From the NCBI GenBank assembly GCA_035253645.1, contig DATFBW010000063.1, positions 1 through 11,257 of the forward strand: 11,257 nt of DNA, given 5' to 3'. A program made the translations under genes and the position numbers. Shown here piece after piece: positions 1 to 6,158 of this stretch. The notes under the pieces were generated by a model, which saw only the letters and a program-made list of their open reading frames with translations, was not told the origin of the DNA and did no database searches. The stretch is from DASYRX01 sp035253645 (GTDB taxonomy: Bacteria; Gemmatimonadota; Gemmatimonadetes; Gemmatimonadales; Gemmatimonadaceae). The stretch's first letter is position 1. Each line of letters begins with the position of its first letter.

Positions 1-1377
1 GTCGCACCCGATGCGATCGCAGGCGCGCGAGGCGCGTCGTTCGATTGGGTCGTAATCGTGGTCGCCGCTGCGATCGCCGTCATCGCGGCGCTGATCGCCG
101 GTGTTCCAACAGCCTTGCAGGAAGCGAGCTTCAGCACGATCGGCCTGGCTGGCTCGGAAGCTCGCAGCATCGGTGGCGCACGCGAGCATCGCAAGCGCGA
201 CGGGTTGCTCATCGCGCAGGTTTCTTTAGCGGTCGTTATGCTCGTCGGCGCCGCACTCCTCGCTCGCAACGTGCTCGCGCTGCTCTCGCGTCCCACTGGT
301 TTTCGTACTGACGGCGTGACCGTTGCGGAGCTCACGTTTTCGCCGACGAAGTACAGGACGACGACCCTCAGAGCTCAACACGCGCGCGAGCTCATAGCGG
401 CAGTCAAAGGTGTGCCCGGCGTAACCGCGGCGGCCACGATTCAAACTCGGTTCGTCCTGAACGAGACAATGCAAACGCTCTTCGAGATTGAAGGGCGGCC
501 GGCAGCGCCCGGTGCTCAGCAGTTCGTCAACATCCGCCACACGACGCCTGAATCACCCTCGGTTCTGGGCATCCGATTATTGCGTGGCAGAGTGTTCACG
601 GAAAACGATCGTGAAGACACTCCGCCGGTCGCACTCGTTAGTGCATCGTTTGCACGCCAGTACTGGCCCGGTGAGGATCCGATCGGTCGCCGCGTACGCC
701 GAATCGTGAGCAGTGGCGTGGCGCCGTGGATGGAGGTCGTCGGCATCGTCGATGACATCAAGGACGCCGGTGCCGGTGCCGAAGTGGGGCCGATCCTGTT
801 CGTGTCTTATCTCCAGCAGAACACGGCCATGGCGCGGCCCACCATCGTCGTGCGATCCCAAGTCCCGCCTAACGTGCTGTACCCGGCATTGCGGCGCGCC
901 ATTTGGTCGGTCGATCCGAATCAAACCATCGACGCCATCAACCAGCTCGACGACCTCATGCTGCGCTCGGCGGCCCAACCGCGTTTTGCGGCCTTCGTCG
1001 CGGGGCTGCTTGGCGCCGCTGCCCTGGTTCTCGTACTCGGCGGCATTTACGCGATCACGCTCTACTCTGTCGTTAGGCGCACACGCGAGATTGGAGTCCG
1101 CGCGGCGCTGGGGGCTCGACCGGGGAAGCTGCTCTGGTCCACCATCCGACAAAGTGTGACGCCGGTAATGATCGGAGCAATTCTCGGCGCTGCCGCTTCC
1201 GTCCCCGCAGCGTATTTCATGCGCACGGTGCTCGCCGAGGGAGCCTCGGTGACCGATGCGCCGTTGGTCATTGGAGTGATCGCGACAATGATCTTTGCGT
1301 CCGTTGGTGCTGCGCTCATTCCGGCACGTCGCGCTCTTTCCATTTCGCCGGTGCTGGCGATGCGGAACCCGGGCTAG
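1..1377 (+). CDS. ADOP/MacB-type ABC transporter permease, 3' part (N-terminal half outside window)
   Basis: The frame is open from base 1, so this is the C-terminal part (458 residues visible) of a longer permease; the first in-frame start-like codon at 58 is not the real start. Visible parts in order are: a hydrophobic helix at about residues 14-40 after an F-D-W stretch; a second helix at about 68-90 (I-A-Q-V-S-L-A-V-V-M-L-V-G-A); a periplasmic MacB core-like domain at about 95-325; and a C-terminal FtsX domain with three helices. The FtsX domain carries the family signature R-R-T-R-E-I-G-V-R-A-A-L-G-A, and the protein ends in P-A-R-R-A-x-x-I-S-P-V-L-A-M-R. This matches the second half of the roughly 800-residue ADOP (acidobacterial duplicated orphan permease) proteins, in which the MacB/FtsX unit is duplicated. 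Family members sit in the inner membrane and are related to mechanotransmission permeases; the substrate cannot be read from sequence. The next gene starts 8 bp downstream, so co-transcription is likely. Confidence 0.88.
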   Translation, partial: VAPDAIAGARGASFDWVVIVVAAAIAVIAALIAGVPTALQEASFSTIGLAGSEARSIGGAREHRKRDGLLIAQVSLAVVMLVGAALLARNVLALLSRPTGFRTDGVTVAELTFSPTKYRTTTLRAQHARELIAAVKGVPGVTAAATIQTRFVLNETMQTLFEIEGRPAAPGAQQFVNIRHTTPESPSVLGIRLLRGRVFTENDREDTPPVALVSASFARQYWPGEDPIGRRVRRIVSSGVAPWMEVVGIVDDIKDAGAGAEVGPILFVSYLQQNTAMARPTIVVRSQVPPNVLYPALRRAIWSVDPNQTIDAINQLDDLMLRSAAQPRFAAFVAGLLGAAALVLVLGGIYAITLYSVVRRTREIGVRAALGARPGKLLWSTIRQSVTPVMIGAILGAAASVPAAYFMRTVLAEGASVTDAPLVIGVIATMIFASVGAALIPARRALSISPVLAMRNPG

Positions 1378-1385
1378 AGGGCGAC

Positions 1386-2564
1386 GTGACTCGATTCGAA
1401 ACGATAACGGTGCATGGTGCGCGAGCGCCGGCAATTGCGAACCGGTCGGCCGCTCCTCCGATTTTTCAATCCGCCGCTTATGTATTCGACTCGTTAGGTC
1501 AGGCGGAAGCGGTCTTCAGCGGAAAGCTTGTGGGCGCGCAGTACGGTACGCGAGGTGCTCCGAACGTCGCTGCCCTCGAGACAGGGCTGCGTGAGCTGGA
1601 GGGAGCCGACGATGTCGTAGTGACGAGCGGAGGATGTTCGGCGTTGCTCTGCACAATGCTCGCGCATCTGCGGCCCGATGCGACGATCCTGACAAGTCAT
1701 GATCTCTTCGGCGGGACCAGCGTGCTGCTGGATCTCTTATCGCAGTGGAGGATCCACGTGCAATTCGTGGATGGCTGTGACCTGCGTGAAGTGACGCGTG
1801 CTTTGGAGCAACACAGCGCGATGGTGCTGGTCGAGACCATTTCCAATCCACGGATGCGCGTGCCGGACATTGCGGCCATTGCGAAGGCAGCGCACGACGT
1901 CGGGGCGCTTGTCGTTGTCGACAATACGCTGGCAAGTCCATTTCACTGCACGCCACTCGCCCTCGGCGCGGACCTGGTAGTGGAAAGCCTGTCAAAATCG
2001 CTGTCGGGGCACTTTGACGTGGTCATGGGAGCCGTAGCCGGGCGCAAAGAACTGACGAGCTCTGTGCGGGACTTTGCGGTCCGCGGAGGAATGGTCCCAG
2101 GAGGCTTCGAAGCGTGGCTCTGCGCGCGTGGGCTCTCGAGCTTTGCCGTTAGGCAGGAGCGGGCTTCGGCGACGGCAGCTGATTTAGCTGCGTGGTTGGG
2201 GAATCAGAACGGCATTCGCGCTGTGCATTATCCCGGTCTTCCGTGCCATGACGACCACGATGTCAGTACGCGGGTTCTGAGGCGTGGCCATGGAAGCATG
2301 ATGGCGTTCGAGCTGGACACGAGCGACACTGCCACAATTGAGGCCTTCGTTCAGGAGCTTCGCGTCGTGAAGCTCGTACACAGTCTTGGAGGGCCGAGTA
2401 CGACACTCTCGCATCCCCTAACGATGACGCACAGAAACAGTAGCCCCGACACGAAAAGACGGCTCGCACTTACAGCGGGCTTCTTCCGGCTGTCGGTGGG
2501 GTTGGAGCACGCGGATGACATACGGATTGACCTGGAACGTGGACTCAAGGCGCTCTGCAAATGA
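1386..2564 (+). CDS. PLP-dependent Cys/Met metabolism enzyme (cystathionine gamma-synthase/lyase, methionine gamma-lyase superfamily), atypical active site
   Basis: This is a 392-residue fold-type I PLP enzyme of normal length for the Cys_Met_Meta_PP family. Its GTG start at 1386 follows an AGAGGG ribosome site (1376-1381) that overlaps the upstream stop. Visible landmarks are: phosphate-binding Y53 and R56; the S-G-G turn at 81-83; N154-P155; pyridine-nitrogen Asp179 in V-V-D-N-T; Schiff-base Lys204 in S-L-S-K-S-L-S-G-H; and the C-terminal substrate-carboxylate region S-L-G-G (333-336), H-P-x-T-M-T-H (343-349) and R368 in R-L-S-V-G. Several positions depart from the norm. The PLP-stacking Tyr of the L-Y-G-G-T motif is Phe108, the usual S-x-T-K-Y is S-L-S-K-S, and the N-P-T after the Tyr/Arg motif is A-P-N. 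Family members make or break C-S bonds (cystathionine, methionine, O-acyl-homoserine). Given these changes I do not assign a specific reaction. It is translationally coupled to the SOD-rhodanese gene. Confidence 0.85.
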   Translation: MTRFETITVHGARAPAIANRSAAPPIFQSAAYVFDSLGQAEAVFSGKLVGAQYGTRGAPNVAALETGLRELEGADDVVVTSGGCSALLCTMLAHLRPDATILTSHDLFGGTSVLLDLLSQWRIHVQFVDGCDLREVTRALEQHSAMVLVETISNPRMRVPDIAAIAKAAHDVGALVVVDNTLASPFHCTPLALGADLVVESLSKSLSGHFDVVMGAVAGRKELTSSVRDFAVRGGMVPGGFEAWLCARGLSSFAVRQERASATAADLAAWLGNQNGIRAVHYPGLPCHDDHDVSTRVLRRGHGSMMAFELDTSDTATIEAFVQELRVVKLVHSLGGPSTTLSHPLTMTHRNSSPDTKRRLALTAGFFRLSVGLEHADDIRIDLERGLKALCK

Positions 2565-3550
2565 CGTCGAGGACGCATGTGAGCTACCGAATCGCGCCAC
2601 TCTCCTGCCGCCCGTGGACCTTGAACGGCATCTCGCCGCGGTTGATCGAGAGTCATTACGAGCACGACTACGGCGGCGCCATCGACCGCCTGAATGCTCT
2701 AAGCGCGGAGATCGCGGCGCTCGACGCGAGTGATACGCCGCCTGCTGTGATTCATCGCTTGAAGCGGGACGAGCTCGACTTGTTGAACTCCACGCTGCTC
2801 CACGAGCTGTATTTCGCCAGCCTCGGAGGAGATGGACGCGTGATTCCGCCTGCTCTGCAGTCAGCGCTCGAACGCCACTTCGGGTCGATCGACAAGTGGC
2901 GTGACCAGTTCGTCGCGATGGCGAGCGCGCTTGCTGGACGATCCGGATGGGCGCTTCTCAGCTACCTGCCGCGCGATGGATGTCTCGTCAATCACACCAG
3001 CACCGAACATGGACAGGCGCTGGCCGGTGGCATTCCCATTTTAGCGCTCGACATGTACGAGCACGCGTATCAACTCGAGTTTGGGCCTAACGCCACGGCG
3101 TACGTCGCAGCGTTCATGCGCAACATCGATTGGGCCGCGGTGCTCACACGTTACAATGACGCGCTCAAGGTGCCGCGTCCTCGGCCGCTCGAGCAGACAC
3201 AGTTTGGCAACCTGCCGTCAGTCACTCCCGAAGAAGTGCGCACGCTGCTCGATTCGGGCGAGCCTGTTCAACTCATCGACGTTAGGCCCAAACATTACGC
3301 GACGCGCTCACACGAAATCCTCGACGGCGCCGTCTGGCGCGACCCCGAGCGCGTGGACGAGTGGATCGGTGCAGTGGAGAAAGACAAGCCTGTCGTCACG
3401 TACTGCGTGTACGGCTTTCACGTCGGATGCGAAACGGCCGCGACGCTGCGCGAGGCCGGCATCGACGCACGTTACATGGCGGGGGGTTATTTCGCGTGGA
3501 AGGCGTTGAAGGGGCGCGTGAAGCTCTTTGACGCACGGGACTCGACGTGA
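2561..3550 (+). CDS. Fe/Mn superoxide dismutase fused to a C-terminal rhodanese domain
   Basis: This 329-residue two-domain protein starts at an ATG that overlaps the preceding stop (ATGA, 2561-2564), so translation is probably coupled. Residues about 20-200 are an iron/manganese superoxide dismutase. The predicted metal ligands are His32 (S-H-Y-E-H-D-Y-G-G), His81 (L-L-H-E-L-Y-F), and Asp164 and His168 (L-D-M-Y-E-H-A-Y). The first helix reads H-Y-x-x-D-Y-G-G, as in a divergent SOD branch, and not H-H-x-x-H-H. Residues about 216-320 are a rhodanese-like domain with the acidic I-D-V-R-P motif at 239-243 and a candidate persulfide cysteine Cys282 in Y-C-V-Y-G-F-H-V. SOD converts superoxide to peroxide and oxygen; rhodanese domains carry sulfane sulfur on Cys. 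No signal peptide is evident, so a cytoplasmic location is likely. Coupling to a Cys/Met PLP enzyme suggests a shared role in sulfur and oxidative stress, which is inference. Domain calls are strong; metal preference is not decided. Confidence 0.9.
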   Translation: MTSRTHVSYRIAPLSCRPWTLNGISPRLIESHYEHDYGGAIDRLNALSAEIAALDASDTPPAVIHRLKRDELDLLNSTLLHELYFASLGGDGRVIPPALQSALERHFGSIDKWRDQFVAMASALAGRSGWALLSYLPRDGCLVNHTSTEHGQALAGGIPILALDMYEHAYQLEFGPNATAYVAAFMRNIDWAAVLTRYNDALKVPRPRPLEQTQFGNLPSVTPEEVRTLLDSGEPVQLIDVRPKHYATRSHEILDGAVWRDPERVDEWIGAVEKDKPVVTYCVYGFHVGCETAATLREAGIDARYMAGGYFAWKALKGRVKLFDARDST

Positions 3551-3604
3551 ACTGCTGCCTCCGCCGAATCGGAATGCGGTTTTCTGCGTGCCGCCGCGCC
3601 GCCG

Positions 3605-3620
3605 TATCATATATGTGGCT
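3605..3620 (+). promoter_or_regulatory. possible -10 element next to the LytTR start (near-leaderless)
   Basis: TATCAT at 3605-3610 matches the sigma-70 -10 consensus in five of six positions. It sits in an AT-rich island (TATCATATATG) within otherwise very GC-rich DNA, 10 bases before the ATG at 3621. No good -35 is seen: 3582-3587 reads TTCTGC. There is no Shine-Dalgarno sequence before 3621. If used, transcription would start within a few bases of the ATG and give a nearly leaderless mRNA. Confidence 0.3.
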
Positions 3621-4469
3621 ATGAGTATGAAACGCCCTTCCGCGGTGCTGCTCGGCGCCCGCACTTGGTTGCTGTGTTTTGCCGCGGCCACGGCGCTCGG
3701 GACGACGCTGGCGTGGCAGCGCTGGAGTGCCTGGCGCTCACAGGGTAAGCCACCCTTCTGGAGCGCGGAGTACATCCAACCGCAGCTGATCCCCTGGTAC
3801 TCATGGGCGGTGATCGCGCCGCTGCTTATGCTGGCGCTGCACCACGTCGCATCGTTGGACATGACGAAGTGGCGCCGCATCATGGCGTACGTTGGACTCG
3901 CAGTGCTGGCGATCTCACTCCAAGCAGTCGTCCAAGGCCTCGCGCTCGGCTGGTGGTGGTCGTTCCCAAACCTGATACCGCGAGACCCGACGTGGCATAT
4001 CGTGGATCAGCTCAAGAGCCGGTCGACGATGAGCGTGCTCGTCGTCTGGGTGATCGGCGCGATGTATCACGCGACGATGAGGGCGCGCACGGAAAAAGTT
4101 GATCTTTCGCCTGCGCTCGAATTACCACCGCCGGCTCCGACAACGGGGCCGATTGCACTCAAGGCAGCGGACCGCGTGTGGTTTGTGGCCCCGTCCGAAA
4201 TCGAGTGGGTGGAGGCTGACGGCGACTACGTCATCGTGCACACCGCCAAGGGCAAGCACCGCATCCGCGAGACGATCTCGGCGTTCGAGATGCGGCTGCC
4301 TTCGGATCAACTCGTGCGCGTCAGCCGCTCGTCGATCGTGAACATCGCCTCGATCAAGGAGATGCAGCGCTGGTTCCGCGGCAATTACGTCGTGATCCTG
4401 CGCAACGGCACGAAGGTCACTACCGGCGCGCGTTACCGCGATCGCCTAACTCGGCGCATCGGACAGTAA
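3621..4469 (+). CDS. membrane-anchored LytTR-family DNA-binding regulator
   Basis: I choose ATG 3621 (282 residues; ATG 3627 is equally possible). The frame stays open back to 3528, but that would overlap the SOD gene by 23 bp and add an arginine/proline-rich tail unlike the family. From 3621 there are four hydrophobic segments at about residues 15-34, 58-76, 87-112 (ending G-W-W-W) and 137-152. A proline-rich linker (about 163-175) follows, then a LytTR domain at about 181-280. That domain contains the typical pattern I-E-W-V-E-A-D-G-D-Y-V, then L-V-R-V-S-R-S-S-I-V-N and a closing R-Y-R-D-R-L. LytTR domains bind paired direct repeats in DNA. Here the DNA-binding part is tethered to a four-helix membrane module in place of a response-regulator receiver, so the input is probably a membrane signal. 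A 12-bp direct repeat begins one base after the stop codon and is a good candidate binding site. The gene lies 70 bp after the SOD gene. Confidence 0.85.
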   Translation: MSMKRPSAVLLGARTWLLCFAAATALGTTLAWQRWSAWRSQGKPPFWSAEYIQPQLIPWYSWAVIAPLLMLALHHVASLDMTKWRRIMAYVGLAVLAISLQAVVQGLALGWWWSFPNLIPRDPTWHIVDQLKSRSTMSVLVVWVIGAMYHATMRARTEKVDLSPALELPPPAPTTGPIALKAADRVWFVAPSEIEWVEADGDYVIVHTAKGKHRIRETISAFEMRLPSDQLVRVSRSSIVNIASIKEMQRWFRGNYVVILRNGTKVTTGARYRDRLTRRIGQ

Positions 4470-4502
4470 TTTCGTCGCAGCAATCGGCGCTTTCGTCGCA
4501 GC
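4470..4502. promoter_or_regulatory. candidate LytTR operator: 12-bp direct repeat with 21-bp period
   Basis: TTTCGTCGCAGC occurs exactly at 4470-4481 and again at 4491-4502, a start-to-start distance of 21 bp, close to two helical turns. LytTR regulators are known to bind two direct repeats about 21-22 bp apart. The element lies directly between the LytTR gene and the DUF1080 gene, about 60 bp before the latter's ATG. Assignment to the neighbouring regulator is inference. Confidence 0.5.
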
Positions 4503-4562
4503 GCTGTAGACACGGGTGATGCCGAGTTTTAGTTGGCACGTTTCCTATCCTGGGAGACGCCC

Positions 4563-5510
4563 ATGTCGCTGAGTCGTAGACTGATCATCGTTGGCCTTCT
4601 CGCTCTCGCGCGCGTCGCTCCTGGGCAGCAGCAGCCGATCCCGATCGTTGGTCGCTGGAACCTGCGCGTCACGAACCCGCGCGACGTCTTCACCATGTGG
4701 CTCGAGGTCGAGCGTTCCGGATACACGGCGCTCGTCGGCCGTTTTGTGGGTCTCATCGGCGGCGCGCGACCGATCGGCAAGATTGATTGGGCGGACGGCG
4801 TCGCCAGGTTCACGATTCCGAGCGAGTGGGACACATCGGGTGACCTCAACTTCGAGATTCGTGTCGACGGCGACTCACTCATCGGTTCCACGACGGGGAC
4901 GCGCGGATTTCTGTGGGCGTTCGTCGGCAGGCGCGCCCCGATCCTGAGACGTGCGATACCAACCGCGTGGAAGCCCCCGGTTCCTCTCTTCAACGGCAAG
5001 GACTTCACGGGCTGGGTACCCGCACCGACCAAACGTGCCTTACCGAATTTCTGGACTGTGCGTGACGGCGCGCTCGTGAACACGCAGGTGGAAGGCGCAA
5101 ACCTGATGACGGTGGAGAGGTTCCAGGACTTCAAGCTCCACGCCGAATTTCGGATACCGAAAGGCAGCTCGAGCGGGATTTTCCCGCGCGGACGCTATTG
5201 GGTGATTCTCCGGGAGGGCGGCGACACCGTTCCGTTCCGCGGCACCACCGGCGCAGTGCACAAGTTTCTCGTGCCGAGCGAGAACGCCTCGTTAGGTCCT
5301 GACGAGTGGCAGTCGATCGACATCACGCTCGTCGGCCGCCGGATCTGGATCGTCGTCAATGGCCGCCCGGTGATCACGGATCAGATCATCCCCGGACCCA
5401 CTGGTAGTGCCATCGACGGAGACGAAGCCGCACCCGGACCGATCATGCTTCAGGGCGAAGAACAGCTCGTTCAGTTTCGCAACATCACGATCAGCGTTCC
5501 GCGAACCTGA
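4563..5510 (+). CDS. secreted DUF1080 (3-keto-disaccharide hydrolase-like) protein
   Basis: The start at ATG 4563 is supported by a GGGAG ribosome site at 4552-4556 with six-base spacing, and by the signal peptide that follows (S-R-R then L-I-I-V-G-L-L-A-L-A, likely cleavage near residue 21). An in-frame TTG at 4533 would place extra residues before the signal peptide. The mature protein has two parts. Residues about 25-130 form a beta-rich domain (G-R-W-N-L-R-V, then alternating short strands) that I cannot assign. Residues about 140-313 are a DUF1080/PF06439 concanavalin-like domain, shown by L-F-N-G-K-D-F-T-G-W at 142-151, F-W-T-V-R-D-G-A-L at 163-171, F-Q-D-F-K-L-H-A-E-F at 187-196, and the S-S-G-I-F region at 203-207. 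Some DUF1080 proteins hydrolyse 3-keto-glycosides in the periplasm; the substrate here is unknown. It lies 93 bp after the LytTR gene behind a putative LytTR operator, so LytTR control is likely but unproven. It is convergent with the sigma-factor gene. Confidence 0.82.
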   Translation: MSLSRRLIIVGLLALARVAPGQQQPIPIVGRWNLRVTNPRDVFTMWLEVERSGYTALVGRFVGLIGGARPIGKIDWADGVARFTIPSEWDTSGDLNFEIRVDGDSLIGSTTGTRGFLWAFVGRRAPILRRAIPTAWKPPVPLFNGKDFTGWVPAPTKRALPNFWTVRDGALVNTQVEGANLMTVERFQDFKLHAEFRIPKGSSSGIFPRGRYWVILREGGDTVPFRGTTGAVHKFLVPSENASLGPDEWQSIDITLVGRRIWIVVNGRPVITDQIIPGPTGSAIDGDEAAPGPIMLQGEEQLVQFRNITISVPRT

Positions 5511-5562
5511 ATGTTTCGGTAGCGCCCGGGACTGCGGTAATCGGCTTCGTAACCAACTCCGC

Positions 5563-6147
5563 CTAACGCGAACCGTGCGTCTCGCGATGCAGCCACGCCT
5601 GCGCCACGAGCCAATCGCGTTTGACCGTTCGCGGAGAGATGCCCAGCGCCGCGGCGGTCTCCTCGATCGTGAGCCCACCGAAGAAGCGGCACTCGACCAC
5701 CTTGCTCTGGCGCGGATCGACAAGCTCCAGGCGTCGCAGCGCCTCGTCGAGCGCGACAAGCGCATCCGAGGGCTCGGAGGAAGAGTTGGCCGCGTCGCCT
5801 CTGGACTCGTCGAGCGCGACGTGTTCTATGGCGCCGCCGCGTTTTTGCGCTCTGCGATCTCGTGCGTAGTTGCACAGGATGTGACGCATAGCGCGCGCGG
5901 CGATAGCCAGAAAATGAGCGCGGCTTTCAGTGGGAATCCGCTCCTGATCCACCAGCTTGAGGAAGGCCTCATGGACCAGGGCCGTGGTCTGGATCGTGTC
6001 GTCGCCACGCCATCGTCGTCGCTGGCGATGCGCGATCGCGCGCAACTCGTTGTAGAGGAGCGCGAACAGCTCCTCCACCGGCGCCGCGTTGCCGTTAGGC
6101 AACTCGGCCAAAAGCTGTGTGACACGTGACCGGGGCTCGTCCGCCAT
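5563..6147 (-). CDS. ECF-subfamily RNA polymerase sigma factor (Sig-70_X6 / sigma70_ECF type)
   Basis: This is a 194-residue protein. Region sigma-2 spans about residues 25-100, including L-Y-N-E-L-R-A-I-A-H, T-T-A-L-V-H-E-A-F-L-K-L and A-H-F-L-A-I-A-A-R-A-M-R. Region sigma-4 spans about 130-190 with the helix-turn-helix L-T-I-E-E-T-A-A-A-L-G-I-S-P-R-T-V-K-R. The T-T-A-L-V-H-E-A-F-L-K-L stretch is characteristic of the Sig-70_X6 (TIGR02999) group. This group often lacks a classic anti-sigma factor and is frequently found with Ser/Thr kinases. The gene starts 11 bp after the kinase gene on the same strand, so it is probably in the same transcript. The best GGGGAG stretch (complement of 6163-6168) is 15 bases from the ATG, rather far for a ribosome site. 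The TAG stop lies inside a copy of the over-represented word (5561-5568). Confidence 0.9.
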   Translation of the reverse strand: MADEPRSRVTQLLAELPNGNAAPVEELFALLYNELRAIAHRQRRRWRGDDTIQTTALVHEAFLKLVDQERIPTESRAHFLAIAARAMRHILCNYARDRRAQKRGGAIEHVALDESRGDAANSSSEPSDALVALDEALRRLELVDPRQSKVVECRFFGGLTIEETAAALGISPRTVKRDWLVAQAWLHRETHGSR

Positions 6148-6158
6148 CGGATCGATGG

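Noticed and set aside
577..1434. Long - strand open frame (285 codons) opposite the permease and PLP genes
   Set aside because: It is antisense to a well-supported permease, and its composition (Arg/His-rich, no recognisable domain) is typical of a shadow frame in GC-rich DNA.
3561..3583. Terminator-like CCGC...GCGG followed by TTTT after the SOD gene
   Set aside because: The stem is only four base pairs with an 11-base loop, too weak to call.
3528..3620. Upstream extension of the LytTR gene
   Set aside because: It would overlap the SOD gene and add an Arg/Pro-rich segment before the first membrane helix; ATG 3621 or 3627 is more plausible.
4533..4550. Sigma-54 promoter suggested by TTGGCACG before the DUF1080 gene
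   Set aside because: The GG of the -24 element is present, but the -12 position at the required spacing reads AT, not GC.
5407..6129. + strand open frame (240 codons) spanning the sigma-factor gene
   Set aside because: The opposite strand has a full ECF sigma factor with both regions; this frame is a shadow.
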